DNA of 64,000 nt from Agrilutibacter niabensis (GCF_042657165.1 NZ_JBHSNJ010000012.1:1302001-1366000), one strand, 5' to 3'. Positions 1 through 9,295 are shown, counted from the stretch's first letter. Notes: a model not told the origin generated them from the letters alone. Made by a program: numbers and translations.

Positions 1-174
1 GCCGCGCAGGCGGCTGGCCGAGCTTTCGCCCATCACCCAGCGCACGGCGTCGATGATGTTGGACTTGCCGCAACCATTGGGCCCGACCACGCCGGTCATG
101 TTGGTCGGCAGGTGCAGGGTGGTCGGGTCGACGAAGGACTTGAAGCCGGACAGCTTGATCGTGGAAAGACGCAT
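1..174 (-). CDS. smc: Chromosome segregation protein SMC, N-terminal fragment
   Basis: Only the first 58 codons lie in the window; the gene runs off the left edge. The start is the ATG whose first base is 174. The fragment begins MRLSTIKLSGFKSFVD and carries the Walker A loop GPNGCGKSN at about residues 31-39, followed by IIDAVRWVMGE, the typical SMC ABC-ATPase head. SMC dimers condense and segregate the chromosome together with the kleisin ScpA and the winged-helix protein ScpB. Both of those partners are encoded about 16 kb away in this same window, as a separate unit. RecF/RecN-type ATPases were considered, but the FKSFVDPT stretch after the start is typical of SMC. Confidence 0.93.
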   Translation of the reverse strand, partial: MRLSTIKLSGFKSFVDPTTLHLPTNMTGVVGPNGCGKSNIIDAVRWVMGESSASRLRG

Positions 175-241
175 GCGGCGAAGTTGCCCCTGGCGGCGCC
201 CTTCGGACGCGGCCGTCATTGCCTGAAAGGATTAATTTTCC

Positions 242-268
242 CTCCCAAGTGATTGAATCAAATGGGAG
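242..268. promoter_or_regulatory. Imperfect inverted repeat upstream of smc
   Basis: The arms are symmetric about base 255: CTCCCA (242-247) pairs with TGGGAG (263-268), and TGATT (250-254) with AATCA (256-260). That is 11 of 13 positions. Reading toward smc, a TTGATT stretch and an AT-rich AAAATTAAT follow, resembling a weak promoter. It lies 68 bp before the smc start, so it may be an operator or a promoter-proximal hairpin. The rest of 175-402 shows no gene. Confidence 0.3.
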
Positions 269-402
269 ACGCACGGCTATCTTGCCGCGACTTCACGCGA
301 GTATAGCGGGCCTGCGGGCCTTGACGCCGGGCTCGGGAGCGCGAATCCGAACACCGGCCGCCCACCAGGCGGGGCGAGGCTTCCCGACGCGGGGAAATGG
401 CC

Positions 403-1515
403 TCAGGCAGGGCCCAGGGGCTCCAGGCGCTGCCCGGTCGCGGGGTCGAAGAAATGCATCCGGTCCGCCGCGTAGCCCAGGTGGACGGTATCGCCTGCCT
501 TTGGCAGGCCATGCGGCGGCAGGCGGACAACCAGCTCGCTGCCGGCGCAGGAAAGATCGAGGAAGGCCTCGTTGCCGACCGGCTCGACGGCTTCCACCCG
601 TGCGGGCAGCGTGGAGGACGACTGCCCGCCCAGGTGCAGGTCCTCGGGGCGCAGACCGACCGTGAGCGATTGCCCTGCCCGACCCGCGAGCACTCGCGCG
701 GCCTCGCCCGTGGACGGCAACGACAATGCCGCGCCCTCGGCGATGCGCAGCACGAGGCCGGCGGCATCCTCGGCCACCTCGCCCCGCAGCAGGTTCATCT
801 TCGGACTGCCCAGGAAGGTCGCGACGAACAGGTTGGCCGGCCGGTTGTACAGCGCCATCGGCGTGTCGATCTGCTGGATGCGGCCGTCCTTGAGGACGAC
901 GATGCGCTGCCCCAGGGTCATGGCTTCGATCTGGTCGTGGGTGACATAGATCATGGTCGTGCCCAGCCGCCGATGCAGGCGGGCGATTTCCACGCGCGTG
1001 CTCGCTCGCAGCTTGGCGTCGAGGTTCGACAATGGCTCGTCCAGCAGGAACACCTCGGGCTGGCGCACCAGCGCCCGCCCCAGGGCAACGCGCTGGCGCT
1101 GCCCGCCGGAGAGCGCGGCGGGCTTGCGATCGAGCAACGCCCCCAGCTCGAGCATCTCGGCGGCCTCGCCGACGCGCGCCGCGGTTTCCGCCTTGCTCTT
1201 GCCGCGCAGCTTCAGGGCGAAGCCGAGGTTCTCGGCCACGCTCATGTGCGGGTACAGGGCGTAGCTCTGGAACACCATGGCGATGTCGCGATCCTTCGGC
1301 GCGACGTCGTTGACGATGCGATCGCCGATCCGCAGCTCACCGCTGCTGATGGTTTCCAGCCCCGCGATCATCCGCAGCAGCGTGGACTTGCCGCAGCCCG
1401 ACGGGCCCACGAGCACCAGCAGTTCGCCGTCATGGATCTCGAAGCTCGCGTCGTCCACGCCGACATAGCCGTTGGGATAGACCTTGCGCAGACGATCAAG
1501 CGTGACCTTGGCCAT
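403..1515 (-). CDS. ugpC: Sugar ABC transporter ATP-binding protein (MsmX/UgpC/MalK type)
   Basis: This 370-residue protein is the cytoplasmic ATPase of a carbohydrate importer. Visible motifs are Walker A GPSGCGKST (residues 37-45), the Q-loop in VFQSYALYPHMSV, the signature SGGQRQRVALGRAL (from residue 136), Walker B FLLDEPLSNLD, and the H-loop THDQ. A C-terminal TOBE/OB region follows, with the RPEDL stretch usual in MalK-like subunits. The start is the ATG at 1515 (MAKVTLDRLRKVYPNG). The gene lies on the minus strand, divergent from the GH1 beta-glucosidase at 1660, and both share the palindrome at 1588-1601. It is physically apart from its likely permeases (6219-7956), on the far side of two hydrolase genes. 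Such ATPases often serve several importers, so its partner is inferred. Confidence 0.93.
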   Translation of the reverse strand: MAKVTLDRLRKVYPNGYVGVDDASFEIHDGELLVLVGPSGCGKSTLLRMIAGLETISSGELRIGDRIVNDVAPKDRDIAMVFQSYALYPHMSVAENLGFALKLRGKSKAETAARVGEAAEMLELGALLDRKPAALSGGQRQRVALGRALVRQPEVFLLDEPLSNLDAKLRASTRVEIARLHRRLGTTMIYVTHDQIEAMTLGQRIVVLKDGRIQQIDTPMALYNRPANLFVATFLGSPKMNLLRGEVAEDAAGLVLRIAEGAALSLPSTGEAARVLAGRAGQSLTVGLRPEDLHLGGQSSSTLPARVEAVEPVGNEAFLDLSCAGSELVVRLPPHGLPKAGDTVHLGYAADRMHFFDPATGQRLEPLGPA

Positions 1516-1587
1516 GAATTCCCCAGGAGCGATCCGGTAACCGCATGCGGACCGATGCAATTGTCGCCCGCCTCGGCTATCCTGCCA

Positions 1588-1601
1588 TGTAACCGTTTTC
1601 A
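1588..1601. promoter_or_regulatory. LacI-family operator between the ATPase and GH1 genes
   Basis: The sequence TGTAACCGTTTTCA is a near-palindrome of the TGTAAnCGnTTnCA type. It lies 72 bp from the ATPase start and 58 bp from the GH1 start, inside the divergent promoter region. The same motif occurs at 13965-13978 and 15043-15056, next to the receptor and lacI genes, which supports control by the LacI protein encoded at 14007-15008. Confidence 0.75.
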
Positions 1602-1659
1602 TGCCTATCCATCGGCGGGCGGATTTGCCCGGCGATTCCCTCGACCCGTGAGCCGACCC

Positions 1660-3048
1660 ATGAGCCAACCGCGCGCGTCTTCTCCAGTATTTCCCGAAGG
1701 ATTCCTGTGGGGCGCAGCCACCGCTGCCCATCAGATCGAAGGATCGCCGCTGGCCGATGGCGCCGGTCCCAGCATCTGGACCCGCTTCGCGCATACGCCG
1801 GGGATGATGCTCAACGGCGACACCGGCGACGTCGCCTGCGACCACTACAACCGCTGGAAGGACGACGTGAAGCTGATGCGCGAGCTGGGCCTGAAGGCCT
1901 ACCGCTTCAGCGTGTCCTGGTCGCGCATCCTCCCCGAGGGCACCGGCCGGGTTAACCAGAAGGGCCTGGACTTCTACTCGCGCCTGGTCGACGAACTCCT
2001 CGCCAACGGCATCGAACCGCTGCTGACCCTCTACCACTGGGACCTGCCCGCGGCACTGGACGATCGCGGCGGCTGGCTCAACCGCGACATCGCCGACTGG
2101 TTCGCCGAATACGGCAGCGTGCTGTTCCGCGCGCTCGATGGCCGGGTCAAGAAGTGGGTCACGCACAACGAACCGTGGGTGGTTACCGACGGCGGCTACC
2201 TCCACGGCGCGCTGGCACCGGGGCATCGGAGCAAGTACGAGGCGCCGATCGCCTCGCACAACCTGATGCGCGCGCACGGCGCGGCAGTCAAGGCCTACCG
2301 CGAGATCGGCAAGCACGAGATCGGCCTGGTCGTGAACATCGAGCCGAAGTATCCGGCCACCGATTCCGCCGAGGACGCCGCCGCGGTGCGCCGCGCGCAT
2401 GCGTACATGAACGAGCAGTACCTGCATCCCGCCCTGCTCGGCCGGTACCCGCCGGAACTGAAGGAAATTTTCGGCGATGCGTGGCCGGACTGGCACGAGG
2501 ACGACTTCCGGCTCATCAACCAGCCGATCGACTTCGTCGGCATCAACTACTACACGCGCAGCGTGACCAAGGCCGCCGAAAGCTATCCGCTCAATACCGG
2601 AGTGGTGAAGCAGCCGCTGGGCACGTACACCGAAACCGGCTGGGAAGTGTTCCCGCAGGGATTGACCGACCTGCTGCTGTGGTTCAAGAAGACCTACGGC
2701 GACCTGCCGCTCTACATCACCGAGAACGGCGCCGCGTTCTTCGATCCGCCGGCGGCGATGGTCGACGAGACCGGCGCCCGCCGCGTGCGCGACCCACTAC
2801 GCATCGATTACCTGCGCAAGCACATCGGCGCGATCCACGACGCGATCCAGCAGGGCGTGGACATCCGCGGCTACATGCTGTGGTCGCTGATGGACAACCT
2901 GGAATGGTCGCTCGGCTACTCCAAGCGCTTCGGCATGGTGCACGTGAACTACGTCACCCAGGAACGCACGCCCAAGGACAGCGCACGCTGGTACTCCAAC
3001 GTGATCGCCACGCACGGCCGCTCGCTGGCCGACCCGCTGCCCTACTGA
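1660..3048 (+). CDS. GH1 family beta-glucosidase
   Basis: A 462-residue glycoside hydrolase family 1 enzyme, a retaining (beta/alpha)8-barrel that hydrolyses beta-glucosides. The acid/base glutamate is in THNEPW (Glu171) and the nucleophile is in ITENG (Glu355). The N-terminal FLWGAATAAHQIEG and the C-terminal YMLWSLMDNLEWSLGY are diagnostic. No signal peptide is visible, so it should act in the cytoplasm on imported oligosaccharides. The ATG at 1660 is chosen; an in-frame GTG four codons upstream (1648) is an alternative. Within this locus it would finish degradation of short glucans to glucose. It is convergent with the discoidin hydrolase that ends at 3061, with no clear terminator between them. 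Confidence 0.95.
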   Translation: MSQPRASSPVFPEGFLWGAATAAHQIEGSPLADGAGPSIWTRFAHTPGMMLNGDTGDVACDHYNRWKDDVKLMRELGLKAYRFSVSWSRILPEGTGRVNQKGLDFYSRLVDELLANGIEPLLTLYHWDLPAALDDRGGWLNRDIADWFAEYGSVLFRALDGRVKKWVTHNEPWVVTDGGYLHGALAPGHRSKYEAPIASHNLMRAHGAAVKAYREIGKHEIGLVVNIEPKYPATDSAEDAAAVRRAHAYMNEQYLHPALLGRYPPELKEIFGDAWPDWHEDDFRLINQPIDFVGINYYTRSVTKAAESYPLNTGVVKQPLGTYTETGWEVFPQGLTDLLLWFKKTYGDLPLYITENGAAFFDPPAAMVDETGARRVRDPLRIDYLRKHIGAIHDAIQQGVDIRGYMLWSLMDNLEWSLGYSKRFGMVHVNYVTQERTPKDSARWYSNVIATHGRSLADPLPY

Positions 3049-3060
3049 TCGCTCTGAAGG

Positions 3061-6000
3061 TCAGCGCCGGTCCACAGTGATGTGGGCCGGCAGGCGCTGC
3101 AACCGCAACTCGCCATCGCGCACCTGCACGGCCTTTCCGTCGACCCGCACGCGTCCTTCGCGCCACTCGGGCGGCAGGGCGATCACCACGCCACCTTTCG
3201 GCAGCCACAGGCCGGCCGGCATGTCGAAGGCGAGCTCGCCGTTCCTGCTTCGCATCGAGTACGCGAGCGCTCCGTAGGGCGTGCGCAGGCCACTGACTTC
3301 CACTCCCTCGCCTTCCAGCCAGTCGGCCGGGATCCCGGCTGCGACCACGAGCGCGTCGTCGTCCTCGCGCGTATACGCGAACATGTCGAGCACCGACCGC
3401 ACATAGTCCGACTCCACCCAGGCGTGCGGGAGATCGCCGACGAAGAACGGCTTGCGCGGCGTGCGCGATACCACTTCCGCCCACTGGTTCCAGCCGCGCG
3501 GCTGCTGGTCGTCGAAGAAGAAGTCCAGCGCGCCGTGGGCGCGGTCGCGCCAGCCCAGGCGGACGAAGGTGCCGACGGTGCGCAACTCGTAGGGGGTGTA
3601 GTCGCGCCATTCGCGGGTGCCGTTGCGTCGCGCCTCGAACTCGCGCCAGTAGCGCTCGAACGTGTTGCTCAACAGGGGCTGCGGCAGCCGCTGCTGCTCG
3701 CCACCCGGGGCCAGGGCAATGGTGGTGGAGGTCGCGTCGAAGTCGCCCAACTCCGCGGCACCCGGGATGAAATCGATGCCACGCGCCTTCGTCGCCGCGG
3801 CGATGGACGCGTACAGGTCGTCGCGGAACTGGTCGCGCGAAGCCGCGAAGGCGCGGGCTTCATTTTCCTTGCCCAGCCACTGCGCGATTTCGACGGCGTC
3901 CTTGTAGCCCCTCAAGGCCCAGAAATTGTCCCAGTACGAATGCATCGGCTTGGCCGAATAGCCTTCGTGGCTGATCGAGGCCGGCATCATTCCGTAGAAC
4001 GCCGGATTGGTTGCACGATTGGCGTTGGTGCGCTCGCTGAGGCGAAGCTCGTCCATGTACTTCACCGCACCCACGACGTGCGGCCACATGGCTTCCAACA
4101 GTTCGCGATCGCGGGTGTAGCGGTACAGCTCCGCCACCGTGAAGACCAGTTCGCCGTGGCTGTCGTTCTCCGGCACCGGATCGCTGCCACGGTCGTCCAC
4201 GCAGCACGGGACCTTGCCGTTCTCGAACTGATAGGGCGCGTACCAGCGCAGGAATTCCTCGGCTACGTCCTCGCGGCCCATGCGCAGCAGGCCTTCCGCG
4301 ATCATCGCGCCGTCGCGTATCCAGGCCCGTGCATAGGAGCGCGTGCCCGGCTGCAACCGCGGCCCGGTGCGGCTGATCAGCATGTGCGCCAGGCCCGTGC
4401 GCAGGGTGTTCACGAGGTGCTGGCCCTTGGCAGGCACCCGCAGAGTCACCCGGTCGAGCTTGTCGTGCCAGATGCGCGCGGCGTCCGCCTGGAGTTCGCC
4501 CGCCGACTCAACCGGGACGTCCATGACGGTACCCGTGAGCGGCGTTCGCCAATCGAACTCGCGACTTTCGCCCGCTTCCAGCCGTACCGGATAGAGCAAG
4601 GCAGCCGATGCGAGCCCGCGGGCATCCCGGGCCGTTCCGGTGGCTTCGGTGATGTCGAATCGCGGCTCGCTCCAGTCCACTTCGCGCAGGCGTTCGATCA
4701 CCTCGCCCTGCTCGAACGTGGTGGCCAGGCCCGACCTTGTCTCCTGCCCAAGGACGACCTGGCGGCCATCGACGACAAGGCGCCCGCCCTGCACGGTGAT
4801 ATCGGTGATCGCACTGACGCCGCCGACCGTGTTGAGGAACTGGCTCGGTGGATTGACCTGGAACGGCCGGGCCGCGAGTACCAGTACATAGTCGCGCGCG
4901 CGGTTGCCGGTGTTGGTGAGGCGATAGCGGCCCACCAGCACCGAGTTCTCCGGCGCACCATGCGCGAACGCAGTCGTCTCCAGTGCGAAGTCGCCGTGCC
5001 GCCAACGCACCGTCGGGATCGGCAGGTAGCCGTCCTGCAGGGATTGCACGGAGCTGACGTCGGCCCAGCCGAGCAACTTCCCCTCGCTGACGACGAAAGG
5101 CTCGATGCTGAAGCCGCCCTTGGATACTTCGATCGCGCCGTCTTCGCCTATCAGGCCCTGGTCGCGCCCACCATCGATGCCCACCACCGTCCAGTACGGC
5201 TGCTCGCCATGGAAGCCACGCGGATAGCTGCCACGCGGCTGGCCAGTCGCAAGCGCCTTGATGAAGTCATTCGGCGTTGCCCCGAAGGCGAGCGGCTCGA
5301 TGGTGATCTCGCGCAGGCCGTAGTGCGCACCTTCGCCGGCTTCCAGTTCCAGGCGCACGAACCTGCCTTCGGACTCGGGCAGCGCGATCGGATCCATGCC
5401 GCCGTTGCCCTGCGTCACCGCGCGCACGTCGGTCCAGTTGCGCCCGTCCTGCGAGAGCGCGATGCGATACCGCGTAGCGGCTTCGCCCCGGGCCCAGTGC
5501 AGGCGAAGCCCGCCAAATTCGCGCGATCGGCCGAGGTCGAGCCGCAATCGCGTGGCCTTCTTGCCGACGGGAGCGCGCCACGCCGTCTCCAGGTCGGCGT
5601 CCGTTGCATTGTGTGCGGCGCCGGCATCGGGCGTGGCCGTCGCCCGTGGGACGGGCGGAGGCGATGTCTCGACGGGACGTTCGCGGAACGTCAGCGAATC
5701 GAAGCACACCGAACCCTTGCCGCCCGCGCTGTTGTACATCGTGAATTCGACCTTGCGGCTGTGGCGCAGCGTCGGGTTGGGCGCGGGACCCCACGCGCGG
5801 CTGATATGCCGCTGCTTGTAGACGACCGGAGTCCACTGCCTGGGAAAAACGTAACGAGGACGGTTGACCCACCACACGTTGTCGCCGCTGTCGTCGACGA
5901 GCTTGAACTGCAGGTCGTTGTTGGGCGAGTCGCCGCGAAGCTGGAATCCGAACTCGTAGTCCGCCGGATAGTCGAGCGGCAGCTCGCGCTGCAGGCCGAC

Positions 6001-6222
6001 GTACCCGGACACGCCGTTGAAGTCGTAATCCAGGCACAGCGCCCTGCCCTGATGCCCATCGGCGGCGCGCAAGGCGCCGCTTACCTGGTTGGAGGTGATG
6101 ACCTTCCAGCGAGAGGCATCCTCGAAGGTGTCGAGCACGACGGCACCCTGGGCCACCGGACCTGCAGCGACGACCAGCGGCACCAAAGCCAGCAATACCA
6201 GCCCAACCACCGACCGCCTCAC
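3061..6222 (-). CDS. Exported discoidin-domain protein with (alpha/alpha)6 hydrolase-like C-terminus
   Basis: A 1053-residue predicted secreted protein. The start is a GTG at 6222 whose first bases overlap the stop codon of the permease gene (GTGA), so the two are translationally coupled. The N-terminus (VRRSVVGLVLLALVPLVVAA) is a signal peptide. A beta-sandwich-like region follows (about residues 25-180), then a discoidin/F5-8C-like carbohydrate-binding region (about 200-310). The C-terminal half has helical-toroid features: YARAWIRDGAMIAEG, PENDSHGELVFT, then WNQWAEVV, resembling GH15/GH63-type enzymes. I cannot assign a GH family. Its position at the end of the receptor-GH144-transporter operon suggests it cleaves a polymer or a branched oligosaccharide in the periplasm. 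Confidence 0.8.
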   Translation of the reverse strand: MRRSVVGLVLLALVPLVVAAGPVAQGAVVLDTFEDASRWKVITSNQVSGALRAADGHQGRALCLDYDFNGVSGYVGLQRELPLDYPADYEFGFQLRGDSPNNDLQFKLVDDSGDNVWWVNRPRYVFPRQWTPVVYKQRHISRAWGPAPNPTLRHSRKVEFTMYNSAGGKGSVCFDSLTFRERPVETSPPPVPRATATPDAGAAHNATDADLETAWRAPVGKKATRLRLDLGRSREFGGLRLHWARGEAATRYRIALSQDGRNWTDVRAVTQGNGGMDPIALPESEGRFVRLELEAGEGAHYGLREITIEPLAFGATPNDFIKALATGQPRGSYPRGFHGEQPYWTVVGIDGGRDQGLIGEDGAIEVSKGGFSIEPFVVSEGKLLGWADVSSVQSLQDGYLPIPTVRWRHGDFALETTAFAHGAPENSVLVGRYRLTNTGNRARDYVLVLAARPFQVNPPSQFLNTVGGVSAITDITVQGGRLVVDGRQVVLGQETRSGLATTFEQGEVIERLREVDWSEPRFDITEATGTARDARGLASAALLYPVRLEAGESREFDWRTPLTGTVMDVPVESAGELQADAARIWHDKLDRVTLRVPAKGQHLVNTLRTGLAHMLISRTGPRLQPGTRSYARAWIRDGAMIAEGLLRMGREDVAEEFLRWYAPYQFENGKVPCCVDDRGSDPVPENDSHGELVFTVAELYRYTRDRELLEAMWPHVVGAVKYMDELRLSERTNANRATNPAFYGMMPASISHEGYSAKPMHSYWDNFWALRGYKDAVEIAQWLGKENEARAFAASRDQFRDDLYASIAAATKARGIDFIPGAAELGDFDATSTTIALAPGGEQQRLPQPLLSNTFERYWREFEARRNGTREWRDYTPYELRTVGTFVRLGWRDRAHGALDFFFDDQQPRGWNQWAEVVSRTPRKPFFVGDLPHAWVESDYVRSVLDMFAYTREDDDALVVAAGIPADWLEGEGVEVSGLRTPYGALAYSMRSRNGELAFDMPAGLWLPKGGVVIALPPEWREGRVRVDGKAVQVRDGELRLQRLPAHITVDRR

Positions 6223-7040
6223 CCTTTGACACTCCCGACCATCAGGCCCTGCAGGTAGTAGCGCTGCAGCACCAGGAACAGCAGCAGCACCGGCAACACC
6301 GTGACCACGGAGCCGGCCATCATCAGTTCGTTGTCCTGCACGTGCTCGCGCGACAAGGATGCAAGCGCGACCGGTAGCGTATGCAGGCTGCTGTCGCTCA
6401 GCACGATCAGCGGCCACATGAAATCGTTCCACGACGCCAGGAACACGAAGATCGCCAGTGTCACCAGGATCGGCTTGAGCACCGGCAATACGATCTGGAA
6501 GAAGATGCGGAACTCGCCGGCGCCGTCGATGCGCGCTGCCTCCAGCAGCTCGTCGGGGATCGAACGCGCGTACTGGCGCACCAGGAAGATGCCGAAGATG
6601 CCCGCCATGCCGGGCACGATCGCGCCGGCATAGCTGTTGACCAGCCCCAGCTGCTTGAGCATCAGGAACAATGGCATCATCGCCACCTGGGCCGGGATCA
6701 CCAACGCAGCCAGCAGCGCACGGAACATCGCGTCACGGCCGGCGAAGCGCAGCTTGGCGAACGCATAGCCGGCCATCGTGTTGAGCAACAGGGCGACCAG
6801 CGTGGTGAGGCTGGCGATCAGGAAGCTGTTGAACAGGTAGCGGCCCATGCCCACGCGCGCGAACAGCTCGTGGAAGTTGTGCAGCGTCGGTGAGGACGGC
6901 AGCAACGGCGGCGGGAAATGGCTGGCCTCACCCGGCTGCATGAAGGCGACCGACAGCATCCACAGCAGCGGCGCCAGGCTCAAGGCCGCCAGGCCGATCA
7001 TCAGGCCGTTGATGATGGCTTTGGCCAGGCGCGGGTTCAT
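6219..7040 (-). CDS. Carbohydrate ABC transporter permease (MalG type)
   Basis: A 273-residue inner-membrane permease of the MalG/UgpE type, with about six transmembrane segments. The cytoplasmic EAA loop that contacts the ATPase reads EAARIDGAGEFRIFFQIVLP. The start is taken as the ATG at 7040 (MNPRLAKAIINGLMI), preceded by GGGGTGG; GTG codons three codons further upstream are possible. It lies 34 bp after the MalF-type gene and overlaps the discoidin hydrolase by 4 bp. Together with the neighbouring permease, the binding protein and the ATPase at 403, it would import an oligosaccharide from the periplasm. Confidence 0.92.
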   Translation of the reverse strand: MNPRLAKAIINGLMIGLAALSLAPLLWMLSVAFMQPGEASHFPPPLLPSSPTLHNFHELFARVGMGRYLFNSFLIASLTTLVALLLNTMAGYAFAKLRFAGRDAMFRALLAALVIPAQVAMMPLFLMLKQLGLVNSYAGAIVPGMAGIFGIFLVRQYARSIPDELLEAARIDGAGEFRIFFQIVLPVLKPILVTLAIFVFLASWNDFMWPLIVLSDSSLHTLPVALASLSREHVQDNELMMAGSVVTVLPVLLLFLVLQRYYLQGLMVGSVKG

Positions 7041-7074
7041 GCGCACCACCCCACAGCCGCGAGCGATAGCCCTT

Positions 7075-7956
7075 TCATTCGGCCCCCTTGCGGCGTGCGA
7101 ACCACAGCAGTCCGCTGGTCACCAGCGTCATCAGAACGAACAGCAGGAACGCCACCGCCGATGCGTTACCGAGGTTCCACCAGCGGAAGCCCTCTTCGTA
7201 CATCAGGTACAGCACGCTCACGGTGCTCTGGAGCGGGCCACCCTGCGTGATCACGTACGGCTCGGCGAACAGCTGGAAGTAGCCGGCCATGGTGAGGATG
7301 CCGACCAGCAGCAGCACCGGCCCGAGCGTGGGCAGCGTGACGTGCCAGAACTGCCGCAGCGGCGAGGCGCCATCGATGCGCGCGGCTTCGTAAAGGTCTT
7401 CGGGGATCGACTGCAGGCCCGCGAGGAAGATGATCATGTTGTAGCCGAAGTTCTTCCACACCGCGAACAGGATGATCGACGGCATCGCCCAGGTCGGATC
7501 GCCCAGCCAGTCGATGGGATCAATGCCCAGCCACGACAGGCCCCAGTTCACCAGCCCATAGCGCGTGTGGAACAGGTAGCGCCAGATGACCGCTACCGCC
7601 ACCACCGTTGTCACCACGGGCGCGAAGTACGCGGTGCGGAAGAAGGGCTTGAGCATCCCCAGGCGCGAATGCAGCAGCAGCGCCGCGCCCAGCGACACCG
7701 CAATGGAGAGCGGCACGCCGATCACCACGAAGTACAGCGTGTTGCCCAGCGCCTTCCAGAAAAGCGGGTTCTGCAGCAGGGCGACGTAGTTGTCGAAACC
7801 GACGAAGCGCAGGTTGCCGATGTCGGCCAGCGAATAGATGTCGAAGTCGGTCAGGCTGAGCACGAAGGCCGCCAGCACCGGAATGCCGAAAAACAGCGCG
7901 ATCACCGCCAGCGCCGGTCCGGCGAAGACCCAGCCTGCGGTGGAGGCGCGGATCAC
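7075..7956 (-). CDS. Carbohydrate ABC transporter permease (MalF type)
   Basis: A 293-residue permease of the MalF/UgpA type with six predicted transmembrane segments. The N-terminal one is GWVFAGPALAVIALFFGIP. Its EAA loop is EAARIDGASPLRQFWHVTLP, followed by GYFQLFAEPYVITQGGP, usual in sugar permeases. The start is a GTG at 7956 overlapping the TGA of the binding-protein gene (GTGA). A longer reading frame continues upstream, but that part is antisense-like, Arg-rich and falls inside the binding-protein gene. It pairs with the MalG-type subunit immediately downstream. Confidence 0.92.
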   Translation of the reverse strand: MIRASTAGWVFAGPALAVIALFFGIPVLAAFVLSLTDFDIYSLADIGNLRFVGFDNYVALLQNPLFWKALGNTLYFVVIGVPLSIAVSLGAALLLHSRLGMLKPFFRTAYFAPVVTTVVAVAVIWRYLFHTRYGLVNWGLSWLGIDPIDWLGDPTWAMPSIILFAVWKNFGYNMIIFLAGLQSIPEDLYEAARIDGASPLRQFWHVTLPTLGPVLLLVGILTMAGYFQLFAEPYVITQGGPLQSTVSVLYLMYEEGFRWWNLGNASAVAFLLFVLMTLVTSGLLWFARRKGAE

Positions 7957-9293
7957 GGCGATGCTCCCGAAGCGGCGTGATCGAGCATCCAGCGACGCTT
8001 CTCCAGCATCCTGTCGGCGCGGCGATCGAGCTCGGCCGCGGCCTCGTCGACGCTGTAGCGTCCGCCCACCATCTGCTCGCCGACGATGCGCAGCTCCTGC
8101 GCGATGCGTTCCCACTCCGGCACCTTCGGCGTCGGCTTGGCGCGCTCGAGCTGCTCACGGAAGGCACGCGTGTACTTGTCCTGCGTCAGCGAGGCACTGG
8201 TCCAGGCGCTGCGACGCGGCGGCAGGTCGCCGGTGAGCCCGTGGAAGCGGGCCTGGATCGCCGGATCGGACAGGAAGGCGATGAACTTCCACGCCGCGTC
8301 CTTGCGCTCGGAGCGCTTGAACAGCACGAAGCTGGTGCCGCCCGTCACCGAGGCACCCGGTCCATCCGGACCCGGCAGTGGCATCGTCATCCATTCGTTG
8401 GCGACGCCGGCAGGGAGCCGTTTGCGGAACTCCGCGATGTTCCAGGGCCCGTTGACATAGAAGGCGAAGTAACCCCGTCCGAATTCGTCCCAGACATTGG
8501 CGATCTGGGTGTTGGTCGCGCGCGGCGCCCAGCCCTTGTCGAACATTTCCTTGTAGAACGACAAGGCGCGTTTGAAGCCGGCACTACGGAAATTTCCGTA
8601 CCGGCCGTTGTCGCGCAGCAGCGGATCGGGTTGCTGGATCGCGAGGTTCAACAGGGGTTCGAATTCGTTGAGCGGCAACAGGATGGAGTAACGCTCCGGC
8701 CCCACTTCCGCCTTGATCGCCGCGAGCGCCGTGCGCCACTCGCTCCAGTCGCGCGGCGGCTGCTCGATGCCGGCCTTGCGCAGCAGGTCCTGCCGGTAGA
8801 ACGGCACGCGGGTTTCCACGTACCAGGGCACGGCATAGACGTGGCCATCAATGACGCCCGAATCCCAGGCTCCGCTGAAGTAGTCCTTCGGATCGACGGC
8901 GGGCGTCGAGGCCAGGTAGGGCTCCAGCGGCGTGAGCGCGCCCAGCAGCGCGAATTCGGGGATCCATGTGTTTCCCAGCGAGCACACATCCGGAAGCGCA
9001 TCGCCGGCGAATGCCGTGAGCAGCTTTTCGTGCGCCGCCGTCCACGGAAGTTGCTGCACTTCGACATGGATATCCGGGTGGAGGCGTTCGAACTCCGGAA
9101 TGAGCTGTTCGACGACCTCGCCTTCATAGCCCATGGCCCAGAAGCGCACGACTTCGCGCGTGTCGTCGCGCTTCGCGCAGGCCGACAGCAGCAGCGCCAG
9201 CAGGACCGCGCCCAGCACGCGGCCGGCGATGGAGCCTGAACCCCATCGTCGAACCCGACGCCTCGCTGCTCGCGGTTGCCACCGCATCGTCAT
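7953..9293 (-). CDS. Sugar ABC transporter solute-binding lipoprotein
   Basis: A 446-residue extracytoplasmic binding protein of the MalE/UgpB type (SBP_bac family 1). The N-terminus is unusually Arg-rich and leads to a lipobox LLSAC with the lipidated Cys at residue 39. The mature part starts with VVRFWAMGYEGEVVEQLIPEFE, typical of this family, and it contains NGPWNIAEF and GGTSFVLFK. The ATG at 9293 is chosen; a second ATG lies two codons later. The start falls just behind the stop of the GH144 gene (ending at 9296), so the two should be co-translated. It captures the periplasmic oligosaccharide released by the neighbouring hydrolases. Confidence 0.92.
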   Translation of the reverse strand: MTMRWQPRAARRRVRRWGSGSIAGRVLGAVLLALLLSACAKRDDTREVVRFWAMGYEGEVVEQLIPEFERLHPDIHVEVQQLPWTAAHEKLLTAFAGDALPDVCSLGNTWIPEFALLGALTPLEPYLASTPAVDPKDYFSGAWDSGVIDGHVYAVPWYVETRVPFYRQDLLRKAGIEQPPRDWSEWRTALAAIKAEVGPERYSILLPLNEFEPLLNLAIQQPDPLLRDNGRYGNFRSAGFKRALSFYKEMFDKGWAPRATNTQIANVWDEFGRGYFAFYVNGPWNIAEFRKRLPAGVANEWMTMPLPGPDGPGASVTGGTSFVLFKRSERKDAAWKFIAFLSDPAIQARFHGLTGDLPPRRSAWTSASLTQDKYTRAFREQLERAKPTPKVPEWERIAQELRIVGEQMVGGRYSVDEAAAELDRRADRMLEKRRWMLDHAASGASP

Positions 9294-9295
9294 CT

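Noticed and set aside
3082..6258. A 1058-codon open frame opposite the discoidin hydrolase
   Set aside because: It is the antisense of a gene with signal peptide and recognisable domains; its Arg/Ala/His composition is typical of antisense GC-rich frames.
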